Shown here: piece after piece, positions 1-8,197 of the stretch
Numbering within the stretch: position 1 is the first letter of the stretch
How the letters are laid out: each line of letters begins with the position of its first letter
NCBI RefSeq assembly: GCF_029024965.1
Contig: NZ_CP118982.1
Location: 434,001-498,000 of the forward strand
Reading direction: 5' to 3'
DNA from: Staphylococcus equorum
GTDB taxonomy: Bacteria; Bacillota; Bacilli; Staphylococcales; Staphylococcaceae
DNA: 64,000 bases
The notes under the pieces: generated by a model
Seen by the model: only the letters and a program-made list of their open reading frames with translations
The model's database searches: none
Told to the model about the DNA's origin: nothing
Position numbers and translations under genes: made by a program

Positions 1-819
1 AAGAAGCAAGGCACCTAATCCTATATTAATATTACTTAGCCATTTGACACCTCTATTTAAACCAGTTGCTGCAGAAGTTAAGAAAATAGCTACCATTAAT
101 ACAGTAATTGTGATTTTAGTAATATTATTATTAGGTATATTAAAGACATGTTCTAACCCACCGCTAATTTGCATAATACCTAATCCAATTGAAGTTGCGA
201 TACCCATCACTGTCGCAATAATAGCTAAAATATCGATGATGTTTCTGTAAGGGCGCTTATATGCTTCGCCAAATACAGGCTCCATCGCTGTTGAAATTAG
301 CCCGTCACGATTTTTTCTGAATTGGAAATAAGCGACAGTAAGACCGGCAATTGCAAATATAGACCATTGTGAAATACCCCAGTGGAAAAATGTATAGCCC
401 ATTGCGACTCTTGCAGATTCTGCCGACTCATCTGCGACTGTGCCTGGGAAGGGAGAATGTAAATAATGACTTAATGGTTCAGCCACACCCCAAAAGACAA
501 TCCCTACACCTAAGCCTGCTGAAAATAGCATTCCAATCCAAGAATGCATAGAAAACTCAGGCTCTTCATCATCTCTACCTAATTTAAAGCGTCCATAACG
601 AGATACAGCTAACGCGATTAAAAAGATATCTAAAATAAAAATAATAACTAAGAATAACCATCCGAAAGAATTTGATATGTAGTCATAAACTTGTTGTGCG
701 TATGTTCCAAACCCCTTTGGGAAAATACCAGCAACTAAAGTGATGAGTAAAATGATAGCTACTGAAATAATGTAGACCAAATTACGATTTTTTGTTTTTC
801 TCTTATGCTTATTATTCAT
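1..819 (-). CDS. BCCT-family betaine/choline/carnitine transporter (3' end outside window)
   Basis: This is a sodium- or proton-coupled importer of quaternary ammonium osmolytes in the cytoplasmic membrane. The 273 codons read on the minus strand start at ATG 819, behind the ribosome site AAAGGAATG, and run off the left edge without a stop. The N-terminal half shows the BCCT layout: a lysine-rich start, a first membrane helix at about residues 14-33, a second at 50-72, then HSWIGMLFSAGLGVGIVFWG and AEPLSHY, the conserved BCCT core. A second BCCT gene lies at 16781. The substrate (choline, betaine or carnitine) cannot be told from this half. Confidence 0.88.
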   Translation of the reverse strand, partial: MNNKHKRKTKNRNLVYIISVAIILLITLVAGIFPKGFGTYAQQVYDYISNSFGWLFLVIIFILDIFLIALAVSRYGRFKLGRDDEEPEFSMHSWIGMLFSAGLGVGIVFWGVAEPLSHYLHSPFPGTVADESAESARVAMGYTFFHWGISQWSIFAIAGLTVAYFQFRKNRDGLISTAMEPVFGEAYKRPYRNIIDILAIIATVMGIATSIGLGIMQISGGLEHVFNIPNNNITKITITVLMVAIFLTSAATGLNRGVKWLSNINIGLGALLL

Positions 820-1021
820 AACGCTATTTAATCATTCCTTTGTTTATTTAGATTATAATTACATACCCTTATTATTATTTTGTTACTCATTGGACTAAAT
901 TCGTTTGTTTTAAGTATTTAAATACAATAGAATAGATTGAGCAATCATATTATTGCATAACGTTATTTGTGAGGGGTATAGCATTAACAAAGCTAGAAGT
1001 AAATTCCTGAGGAGGAAAATT

Positions 1022-1642
1022 ATGAAAAGAACTGTGGAAAAAATATTAACCTGGGTAGGCATTATCCTACAGTTTATCTTAATATTTTTAATGGCTATCG
1101 TTACGCCATTTTTAAATGATGCGAGCGTAAAAGATTCACTCATACAATCAATGAACAATAGTCAAGAATTTAATCAGGTATCAAATCAAATGACACCATC
1201 TCAATTATTAGATATGGCGAGTAGCTTGTTTATTGTAGCTTTAGGAGCAGTTATCGTATGTACAATTATCGCAATTATATTTGCGTTATTAATTAATAAA
1301 ATTCCTAAAGTGTCGGGTGTTGTACTGATATTAATTGCAATTGTTACAGTATTTACATTTAATTGGATTACTGCATTATTGTGGTTAGTAGCTGGTATTT
1401 TACTATTAGTAAGAAAAGCGCATAAACCGAGCTATGAAGGTGTTACGAATTCAAATAATAGAAGCAATACAGACAATCATTATCAAGAGCGAAATACTGA
1501 ATTAAAAGATGAAGCACCAGAACATCAAACTGATGATAGAGACTTTACAAAGCAAGAGAAACTAAGTGATGACAAAGACGAAGCGGTATCGACTTCTGAT
1601 GAACACACGTATCAACGTCGCCAAGATCGTAAAGATAAATAA
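1022..1642 (+). CDS. Small DUF4064-like membrane protein
   Basis: A 206-residue membrane protein of unknown function. The start at ATG 1022 has a strong ribosome site (GAGGAGG, 7-8 bases upstream); an in-frame extension to 953 lacks one. A first helix lies at about residues 10-31, then a polar loop containing SNQMTPSQLLDMA, then two or three helices between residues 65 and 135. The C-terminal 65 residues are charged and Asp/Glu/Lys-rich, probably cytoplasmic and disordered. The layout resembles staphylococcal DUF4064 proteins, but I assign this from memory of the family. The gene diverges from the BCCT gene and ends before a strong terminator shared with the convergent acyltransferase. Confidence 0.75.
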   Translation: MKRTVEKILTWVGIILQFILIFLMAIVTPFLNDASVKDSLIQSMNNSQEFNQVSNQMTPSQLLDMASSLFIVALGAVIVCTIIAIIFALLINKIPKVSGVVLILIAIVTVFTFNWITALLWLVAGILLLVRKAHKPSYEGVTNSNNRSNTDNHYQERNTELKDEAPEHQTDDRDFTKQEKLSDDKDEAVSTSDEHTYQRRQDRKDK

Positions 1643-1710
1643 AATCGAAGTATTTCATGATGAACGTAAAATGATAAATGGTGATACTATGAAATAATAA
1701 GATAAAGAAA

Positions 1711-1750
1711 GAGGACTAGCTGATTGTAAAAAACAGCTAGTCCTCTTTTA
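1711..1750. terminator. Bidirectional intrinsic terminator
   Basis: A perfect 12-bp stem (GAGGACTAGCTG, 1711-1722, with its complement at 1734-1745) is followed by TTTT and preceded by an A-rich stretch. It can end transcription of the 1022-1642 gene and of the convergent acyltransferase. Confidence 0.85.
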
Positions 1751-1783
1751 ATTATTGTATTTGATATATAATTTGTTAATTTA

Positions 1784-2854
1784 CTAATCCATCTTGCCGT
1801 GTTTATAACTTTCATACACTTTGTCGTAATTGATGTGTCCAATACCACCTACCATAAATTTTCCGAGTTTGAATAAGTTGAATACATATGCTAGACAAAC
1901 TGATATTGTGACTGTGAGAATGAAAGTGAAAGCAATGTTTCTTAATGAACTATCCGCTCTCAATAAGCCTAAATCATGCACAAAGAAGTAATGAACTAAA
2001 TATATACAGAATGAGTAGTTACTTATGAATAATACGAATTTTGGAACATATTTGACATAGGATGAGAATAAGAAAAACAGCAAGATCACCATTGTGACAT
2101 AAAATGGTATATCAAAGCGTTTAGATTCTACCCAAGTACTAACACCAAATAAATAGTTACTAATTAATATACCTGCTGACAAGATTGCGCCAAAAATAAT
2201 AAGCCAAGTATATTTTTTAATATTCTTCATGAGGGACTCATAGTATATGCCTGTATAAAAACCAAGTAAGAAATAACTAATCCAACCTAAAAAGAGCATC
2301 CAACCTTCTCTTCCCCAAAACAATCCTAAAATTGGATTTTCTGATGGGGGTACAAATTCTCTAAATGCCCAATACAATGTGGCGAATATTGTTGCACCAA
2401 TAATTACAGGAATAGGTTTCCATTTAATTATGTATTTAGCAAAGAGAATGTGTAATATATAGAATTGGAAAATAATTACAATAAAGTATGTCACAGCGCC
2501 ACCATGGAACATCGTGTTTGAAACATGCCCAAAGTAATCATCTAATGTCTCAGGTTCAAAATAGAAATATGAGATAGCTAGATTAACAACAATATATGGG
2601 ATACCTAAATAAATCAATTTGTTTTTAAAGAAACCAGGTTTTGTTTTAACGTGATAATTTTTCGCTAATAAAAATTCTGAAATGAATACAAATAATGGCG
2701 TACTAAACATTAGCAATAATTGAAAAATTCTAATAGCAGTGCCATGGCCCACAAAATCCATTTTGGAAAATGTAGTTGTAATCGCATGAATGAGAACAAT
2801 ACTTAAACAAGCTATAGTACGCATCCAAAAAATAACAGACGTATATGTTTTCAT
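1784..2854 (-). CDS. Acyltransferase-3 family membrane protein
   Basis: A 356-residue polytopic protein of the acyltransferase-3 fold (the OatA/IcaC type), which moves acyl groups onto extracytoplasmic glycans or lipids. The start at ATG 2854 is preceded by GAGAGGTTAAG; a longer reading frame to 2932 has no ribosome site. About ten membrane helices are evident, and the N-terminal helix carries the family pattern RTIACLSIVLIHAI with the histidine in helix 1. The length is close to IcaC (about 350 residues), but no ica genes are adjacent, so the substrate is unknown. It lies immediately upstream of, and divergent from, rocA. Confidence 0.8.
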   Translation of the reverse strand: MKTYTSVIFWMRTIACLSIVLIHAITTTFSKMDFVGHGTAIRIFQLLLMFSTPLFVFISEFLLAKNYHVKTKPGFFKNKLIYLGIPYIVVNLAISYFYFEPETLDDYFGHVSNTMFHGGAVTYFIVIIFQFYILHILFAKYIIKWKPIPVIIGATIFATLYWAFREFVPPSENPILGLFWGREGWMLFLGWISYFLLGFYTGIYYESLMKNIKKYTWLIIFGAILSAGILISNYLFGVSTWVESKRFDIPFYVTMVILLFFLFSSYVKYVPKFVLFISNYSFCIYLVHYFFVHDLGLLRADSSLRNIAFTFILTVTISVCLAYVFNLFKLGKFMVGGIGHINYDKVYESYKHGKMD

Positions 2855-3086
2855 AAATAGCTTAACCTCTCGATTGTTCTTTTTTTGAAAATAAATATTG
2901 TTATGATTATATTCAAGTTTAAATAATAACATACGTAATGAGAATTCAGTGTAAATATTAAGATAAATTTTATTAAATTAGCATTTACTATTTATATGAT
3001 ATTAACAATAAATATCAATGAATATAATAGCAAATTTTAGGGAATAATGCGAAATAGGTGAGATACGATTTAATTAAAAAAAGTGA

Positions 3087-3101
3087 TTGTAAGCGATTGC
3101 A
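3087..3101 (+). promoter_or_regulatory. CcpA cre box upstream of rocA
   Basis: TTGTAAGCGATTGCA matches the cre consensus WTGNAANCGNWNNCW at every defined position. It sits about 90 bases before the rocA start, which fits catabolite repression of proline/arginine breakdown by glucose. Confidence 0.75.
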
Positions 3102-3189
3102 TTTGTGGTGTGATACATATACAATAAAATCAAGAGTGGAATAATTCCATTCGTGTTTTCTATTTACAAACTGACATGGGGGTAGAAAA

Positions 3190-4734
3190 ATGGTAGTTAA
3201 TTATCAGAATGAACCAGGTATCGATTTTACAGACAGTAAAAATGTAGAATCATTTAAAGAGGCTTTAAAGAAAGTTAAAGGTGAATTAAATCAAAAAATT
3301 CCTTTAGTAATTAATGGGGAAGAAATATTCACAAAAGATACGTATCAATCTATCAACCCTGCCAATACTACTGAAGTTATTGCAGAAGTTTCAAAAGCAA
3401 CTCAAGCAGATGTAGATAAAGCATTTGAGTCTGCAAACGAAGCTTATAAATCATGGAAGAAATGGTCACACAAAGATCGTGCTGAATTTTTACTTAGAGT
3501 ATCGGCAATTATTAGACGTCGTAAAGAAGAAATCTCAGCGGTGATGGTTTACGAAGCAGGTAAACCATGGGATGAAGCTGTAGGTGACGCAGCAGAAGGT
3601 ATTGATTTCATTGAATACTATGCGAGATCAATGATGGAATTAGCAGACGGTAAACCAACATTGGATAGAGAAGGAGAACATAATAAATACTTCTATAAAC
3701 CAATTGGTACTGGTGTTACAATTCCACCATGGAACTTCCCGTTTGCAATCATGGCTGGTACGACATTAGCGCCAGTAGTTGCAGGGAACACAGTACTTTT
3801 AAAACCAGCAGAAGATACACCATTAACTGCATATAAATTAATTGAAATTTTAGAAGAAGCTGGATTACCAAAAGGTGTTGTTAACTTTGTACCAGGGGAT
3901 CCAAAAGAAATCGGTGACTATCTTGTAGATAGCGTACACACGCATTTTGTAACTTTCACAGGTTCACTTGCTACAGGTACTCGAATTTTTGAAAGAGCTG
4001 CAAAAGTACAAAAAGGACAAAAGTTCTTAAAACGTGTTATTGCTGAAATGGGTGGTAAAGATGCAATCGTAGTTGATAAAGATATCGACACTGATTTAGC
4101 AGCAGAATCTATTGTAAGTTCTGCATTTGGTTTCTCAGGACAGAAATGTTCAGCGTGTTCTCGTGCAATCGTACACAAAGATGTATATGATGAAGTATTG
4201 AAAAAAACAGTTGAATTAACTAAGAATTTAACATTGGGCAATACTGAGAATAACACGAACATGGGACCAGTTATTAATAAAAAACAATTTGATAAAATTA
4301 AAAATTATATTGAAATTGGTAGCAAAGAAGGTAAATTAGAGTTCGGTGGTGGTACGGATGGTACTACTGGATACTTTATTGAACCTACAATCATCTCAGA
4401 CTTAAAATCAAGAGACCAAATCATGCAAGAAGAAATCTTTGGTCCGGTGGTTGGCTTTGTTAAAGGCAACGACTTTGAAGAACTATTAGACATTGCTAAC
4501 GATACAGATTATGGTTTAACAGGTGCTGTAATTACTAATAATCGTGAAAACTGGATTCATGCAGTTGAAGAATACGATGTAGGTAACTTATACCTTAACC
4601 GTGGATGTACTGCAGCAGTTGTTGGCTATCACCCGTTCGGTGGTTTCAAAATGTCAGGTACTGACGCTAAGACAGGTAGCCCAGACTATCTATTAAACTT
4701 CTTAGAACAAAAAGTCGCTTCAGAAATGTTCTAA
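3190..4734 (+). CDS. rocA: 1-pyrroline-5-carboxylate dehydrogenase
   Basis: This enzyme oxidises 1-pyrroline-5-carboxylate (glutamate semialdehyde) to glutamate with NAD+, the last step of proline and ornithine/arginine catabolism in the cytoplasm. At 514 residues it has the normal length. Visible aldehyde dehydrogenase landmarks are PPWNFPF at about 179-185, the general-base region EMGGKDA with Glu286, and the catalytic cysteine Cys320 in [10 protein letters not shown]. The start ATG is preceded by GGGGG, seven bases upstream. It is monocistronic: a cre box lies upstream and a strong terminator downstream. The same neighbour order (rocA next to farR/farE) is found in S. aureus, from memory. 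Confidence 0.96.
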   Translation: MVVNYQNEPGIDFTDSKNVESFKEALKKVKGELNQKIPLVINGEEIFTKDTYQSINPANTTEVIAEVSKATQADVDKAFESANEAYKSWKKWSHKDRAEFLLRVSAIIRRRKEEISAVMVYEAGKPWDEAVGDAAEGIDFIEYYARSMMELADGKPTLDREGEHNKYFYKPIGTGVTIPPWNFPFAIMAGTTLAPVVAGNTVLLKPAEDTPLTAYKLIEILEEAGLPKGVVNFVPGDPKEIGDYLVDSVHTHFVTFTGSLATGTRIFERAAKVQKGQKFLKRVIAEMGGKDAIVVDKDIDTDLAAESIVSSAFGFSGQKCSACSRAIVHKDVYDEVLKKTVELTKNLTLGNTENNTNMGPVINKKQFDKIKNYIEIGSKEGKLEFGGGTDGTTGYFIEPTIISDLKSRDQIMQEEIFGPVVGFVKGNDFEELLDIANDTDYGLTGAVITNNRENWIHAVEEYDVGNLYLNRGCTAAVVGYHPFGGFKMSGTDAKTGSPDYLLNFLEQKVASEMF

Positions 4735-4759
4735 TTAAAATTATAAAATAATTTAAAAG

Positions 4760-4790
4760 CCTCTCATTGCTTTGCAGTGAGAGGTTTTTT
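4760..4790 (+). terminator. Intrinsic terminator after rocA
   Basis: An 11-bp stem (4760-4770 with 4774-4784, one G-T pair) with a 3-base loop and a run of six T. Confidence 0.88.
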
Positions 4791-4807
4791 GGCGTGAATT
4801 TATTGTT

Positions 4808-5359
4808 TTACGTCTTTACTTTGATATTAATCATTTTATGAAAGATTTCATCTATTTCGTGTGCCGGGCGTTTAATATTGTGGTCGCGCATCCACTCCAT
4901 AAAGCCAAATAAACTTGCGCCATATACATAAAAAATCAGTTCGATTGGAACACTCGGATCTACAGAAATACGTGACATATTATCTTTAATGTCATTTTGT
5001 AATACACGGATGAAATAATTTGTAATCGTTCGTTCAAAATCTTTGTCTTCTATTTGCTTTTCTTTAACTTTGTTAAGTTCATCGATATCTGTTATTGTTT
5101 TTTCCATAATAGTAAATGGATTGTTAATGCGTTCTTTAAAATCAATTGAAAAATAATCTTTCATTAAATAGGTAATTAAATAAATAAGTAAATCATATTT
5201 ATCATAAAAATGTTTATAAAATGTTGTTCGATGTACCAAAGCTTCGTTGCAAATTTGGTTTACGGTAATTGTTGAAAAAGGATGTTTTTCCAAGAGATCA
5301 TAAAAACTTTTAGACAGCGCGCGTTTTGTTTTAATAACACGGAGATCTTTTTCATTCAT
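4808..5359 (-). CDS. farR: TetR-family regulator of the adjacent fatty-acid efflux pump
   Basis: A 183-residue TetR/AcrR repressor-type protein. The helix-turn-helix is near residues 30-57 (ITVNQICNEALVHRTTFYKH), and the rest forms the all-alpha ligand domain. The start ATG 5359 follows AAGGGAGAAG. It is divergent from the RND pump gene at 5507 and adjacent to rocA, which is the arrangement of S. aureus farR-farE, where FarR senses unsaturated fatty acids and induces FarE. Symbol assignment rests on this synteny and family; the ligand is inferred. Confidence 0.82.
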   Translation of the reverse strand: MNEKDLRVIKTKRALSKSFYDLLEKHPFSTITVNQICNEALVHRTTFYKHFYDKYDLLIYLITYLMKDYFSIDFKERINNPFTIMEKTITDIDELNKVKEKQIEDKDFERTITNYFIRVLQNDIKDNMSRISVDPSVPIELIFYVYGASLFGFMEWMRDHNIKRPAHEIDEIFHKMINIKVKT

Positions 5360-5379
5360 TCTACACTTCTCCCTTTTTG

Positions 5380-5477
5380 TAGTTTAAATAGACATATTGG
5401 CATAATTAGTTCTTTTTATAATACGACTTAGCTTGTAAAATGTTAATATAAATAATCTACACTATATGTATAAACTA
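5380..5477. promoter_or_regulatory. Candidate FarR operator pair
   Basis: The farR-farE spacer holds TAGTTTA at 5380-5386 and its reverse complement TAAACTA at 5471-5477. Both fit the TAGWTTA motif that I recall for the S. aureus FarR operator. One site is close to the farR start and the other lies just before the farE ribosome site, as expected for joint control of divergent promoters. Confidence 0.45.
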
Positions 5478-5506
5478 TAACGTTGATTAAATTAGGAGGC
5501 AATAGT

Positions 5507-8035
5507 TTGGCAAAGTTTTTGTATAAATTAGGTTCGTTTATTGCAAAACATAAATGGTGGAGTGTTGTTGCATGGGTCGTTTTACTCGCAGCAATTATTA
5601 TACCACTTACAATAAGTTCACCTAAATTTGATAATGACATCACTATGAATGGTTTAGAATCACTCGATACAAATGAAAAAATAGAAGATGAATTTAACCA
5701 GGATAGTGAAAAAGCACAAATAAGAATTGTATTTAAGAGCGATTCTGAAGATGGCATAGTTAAGGAAGATATGACTAAAGATATCAAAGGCACATTGAAT
5801 GACATTAAAGACAATGATGATGATATTAAGAATGTTTCAGATCCTTATGATAATAAACAAATAAGTAAAGATAAGACAACTGCTTTTGCGGATGTCAATT
5901 ATGATGTGTCTGCTACAGCTTTAAAAGCAGATTCTAAAGATAATGTAAAAGATGAAGTTGAAAAATTAGAAGATAAACATAATGTACAAGCTGAATTAAT
6001 GGGTTCAGGAATGGAGTCTACTGAAATTGGCGGTGCTTCAGAAATAATAGGTATTATCGTAGCATTCGTTGTATTATTAATTACGTTTGGCTCATTTATT
6101 GCGGCAGGTATGCCAATTATCAGTGCATTACTTGGCTTGGGTACAGGCGTAGGGATTATTTCATTACTTACTTACGCGTTCGATATTCCAAACGTTACAT
6201 TGACGTTAGCCGTTATGATTGGACTTGCAGTAGGTATAGATTACGCACTGTTTATACTATTTAGATATCGTCAAATAGTGAAGACAGAACCAGATCATAT
6301 TAAAGCTATCGGTTTAGCTGTAGGTACAGCTGGTAGTGCTGTTATCTTTGCTGGTGTAACTGTAATTATTGCAGTTTGTGGGCTAGCCCTCGTTGGCATA
6401 GACTTCTTAGCAGTCATGGGTTATGCGTCAGCTATTAGTGTATTAGTAGCGGTAATTAGTGCTTTAACATTATTACCTGCAATCATCAGCATTTTCCATA
6501 AGAGCATTAAGCCTAAACAAAGTAAATCAGAATTTGAAGGCGATGTTGATACAGCTTGGTCAAAATTTGTTGTAGGCAAACCTTTAGCAGCAGTCTTAAT
6601 TGGACTTATTATTTTAGTAGTAGCAGCAATCCCAATTAGTGATATGCGTTTAGGTATTCCAGATGATGGTATGAAATCGGAAGATACGACACAGAAAAAA
6701 GCATATGATATTATTTCAGACAAATTTGGCGAAGGTTATAATGGCCAAATTGCTATGCTTGTGAATGTTAAAGATAAGAAAGATGATCCTCAAGCATTAC
6801 AAAAAGATTTACAAGATCTGACAAAAGATATTAATGGTATGGATAACGTGGATATGGCGACGCCTCCTCAACTAAGTGATAGTAAAGACTATGCCTTAGT
6901 TGCTGTAATTCCTGAAAAAGGACCTAACGCACAATCTACAAATGATTTAGTCCATGATTTAAGAGATTATAATGACGATGCACAAGATAAATATGATTTC
7001 AAAACAGAAGTGTCTGGTCAAAGTGTAATCAACATTGATATGTCTCAAAAATTAAATGAAGCAATTCCATTATTTGCGAGTGTTATCGTAGCTTTAGCAT
7101 TTATTCTATTAATGGTAGTATTCCGTTCAATTATTATTCCATTGAAGGCAGTACTAGGATTCGTATTATCATTAGTAGCAACACTTGGCTTTACGACATT
7201 AATCATGCAAGAAGGATTCATGTCTGGTCTGTTTGGTGTTGATACGACAGGCCCATTACTCGCATTCTTACCAGTAATAACAATCGGTTTATTATTTGGT
7301 CTCGCAATGGATTATGAAGTGTTCTTAATGTCACGTATCCATGAAGAATACAGTAAGACACGTAACAACGAACATTCTATTAAAGTGGGTATTAAAGAAA
7401 GTGGCCCGGTTGTGGTTGCTGCAGCATTAATTATGTTCAGTGTGTTCATCGCTTTTGTCTTCCAAGATGATGTGATGATAAAATCAATGGGTATAGCACT
7501 TGGTTTCGGTGTATTATTCGATGCATTTGTCGTTCGTTTACTATTGATACCTGCACTGACACAGTTGTTTGGTAAAGCATCATGGTATATGCCAGCATGG
7601 TTAAATAGAATTTTACCAAGTGTGGATATTGAAGGACATGAATTACAAAGTATGATGCCTACTCAGAAAGTGAGTACTTCAAAAGAAAGTTATGATCGTA
7701 CATTCAATATTCACCAACAATCAACGACAACAGCTAAAAATAGTAATGCAATTTCAGTTGATAGAAAAACTAAAATGCTATATGACGAGATTGCGCAACA
7801 AACAGCGCAAACAGATTTCTTATATCAAGCATTAGCAGACTATCAAGCAGGTAAAAAACAACCGCATTATTACAGCGATAATAATAACGCTAATAATGTA
7901 GATAACAGTACAGAACGTAATACAACATCAAGTACAGAAAACAAAGATGAAGATGTTATGTCACTGTTAGCGCAACAAAGTAAAAATATTAACAAACTGA
8001 ATGAATTAATCGAGAAAACGATTAATAAAAAATAA
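5507..8035 (+). CDS. farE: MMPL/RND-family lipid or fatty-acid efflux pump
   Basis: An 842-residue membrane transporter of the MMPL branch of the RND family, likely exporting antimicrobial free fatty acids. It has one helix near residue 20, a large extracytoplasmic loop, a block of helices at about 180-330, then the same pattern repeated (loop 400-510, helices 525-700). The second block contains GLLFGLAMDYEVFLMSRIHE, typical of MMPL proteins. The start is TTG 5507, seven bases after AGGAGG; the extra codons from 5483 include the ribosome site itself. The last 130 residues form a polar, Gln/Asn-rich cytoplasmic tail. Confidence 0.85.
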   Translation: MAKFLYKLGSFIAKHKWWSVVAWVVLLAAIIIPLTISSPKFDNDITMNGLESLDTNEKIEDEFNQDSEKAQIRIVFKSDSEDGIVKEDMTKDIKGTLNDIKDNDDDIKNVSDPYDNKQISKDKTTAFADVNYDVSATALKADSKDNVKDEVEKLEDKHNVQAELMGSGMESTEIGGASEIIGIIVAFVVLLITFGSFIAAGMPIISALLGLGTGVGIISLLTYAFDIPNVTLTLAVMIGLAVGIDYALFILFRYRQIVKTEPDHIKAIGLAVGTAGSAVIFAGVTVIIAVCGLALVGIDFLAVMGYASAISVLVAVISALTLLPAIISIFHKSIKPKQSKSEFEGDVDTAWSKFVVGKPLAAVLIGLIILVVAAIPISDMRLGIPDDGMKSEDTTQKKAYDIISDKFGEGYNGQIAMLVNVKDKKDDPQALQKDLQDLTKDINGMDNVDMATPPQLSDSKDYALVAVIPEKGPNAQSTNDLVHDLRDYNDDAQDKYDFKTEVSGQSVINIDMSQKLNEAIPLFASVIVALAFILLMVVFRSIIIPLKAVLGFVLSLVATLGFTTLIMQEGFMSGLFGVDTTGPLLAFLPVITIGLLFGLAMDYEVFLMSRIHEEYSKTRNNEHSIKVGIKESGPVVVAAALIMFSVFIAFVFQDDVMIKSMGIALGFGVLFDAFVVRLLLIPALTQLFGKASWYMPAWLNRILPSVDIEGHELQSMMPTQKVSTSKESYDRTFNIHQQSTTTAKNSNAISVDRKTKMLYDEIAQQTAQTDFLYQALADYQAGKKQPHYYSDNNNANNVDNSTERNTTSSTENKDEDVMSLLAQQSKNINKLNELIEKTINKK

Positions 8036-8078
8036 GTCTAAATATATTAGGATTCTTAATTATATTGAGAATCAATTA

Positions 8079-8116
8079 CTGCCAACAAAATTTCAGATTT
8101 TGTTGGCAGTTTTTTT
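8079..8116 (+). terminator. Intrinsic terminator after farE
   Basis: A perfect 13-bp stem (CTGCCAACAAAAT, 8079-8091, with 8097-8109), a 5-base loop and seven T. A weaker 9-bp hairpin (8051-8059 with 8065-8073) precedes it. The stem resembles the second hairpin of the dispersed module found at 29956, 41778 and 58656. Confidence 0.9.
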
Positions 8117-8197
8117 GTCCAAAAATCAACAAAATAGTATAGATTATAGCCAAATTTATAATTTTTATTAAAATATTGAATTATAAAGAGGTGAATC

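Noticed and set aside
44..551. Two plus-strand ORFs at the left edge
   Set aside because: The minus strand encodes an uninterrupted BCCT transporter across this whole stretch.
3918..4493. Two minus-strand ORFs inside rocA
   Set aside because: Antisense shadows of a clear aldehyde dehydrogenase; no ribosome sites.
8005..8026. Inverted repeat ATTAATCG/CGATTAAT at the 3' end of farE
   Set aside because: It lies within the last codons of farE and has no T-run; the real terminator follows at 8079.
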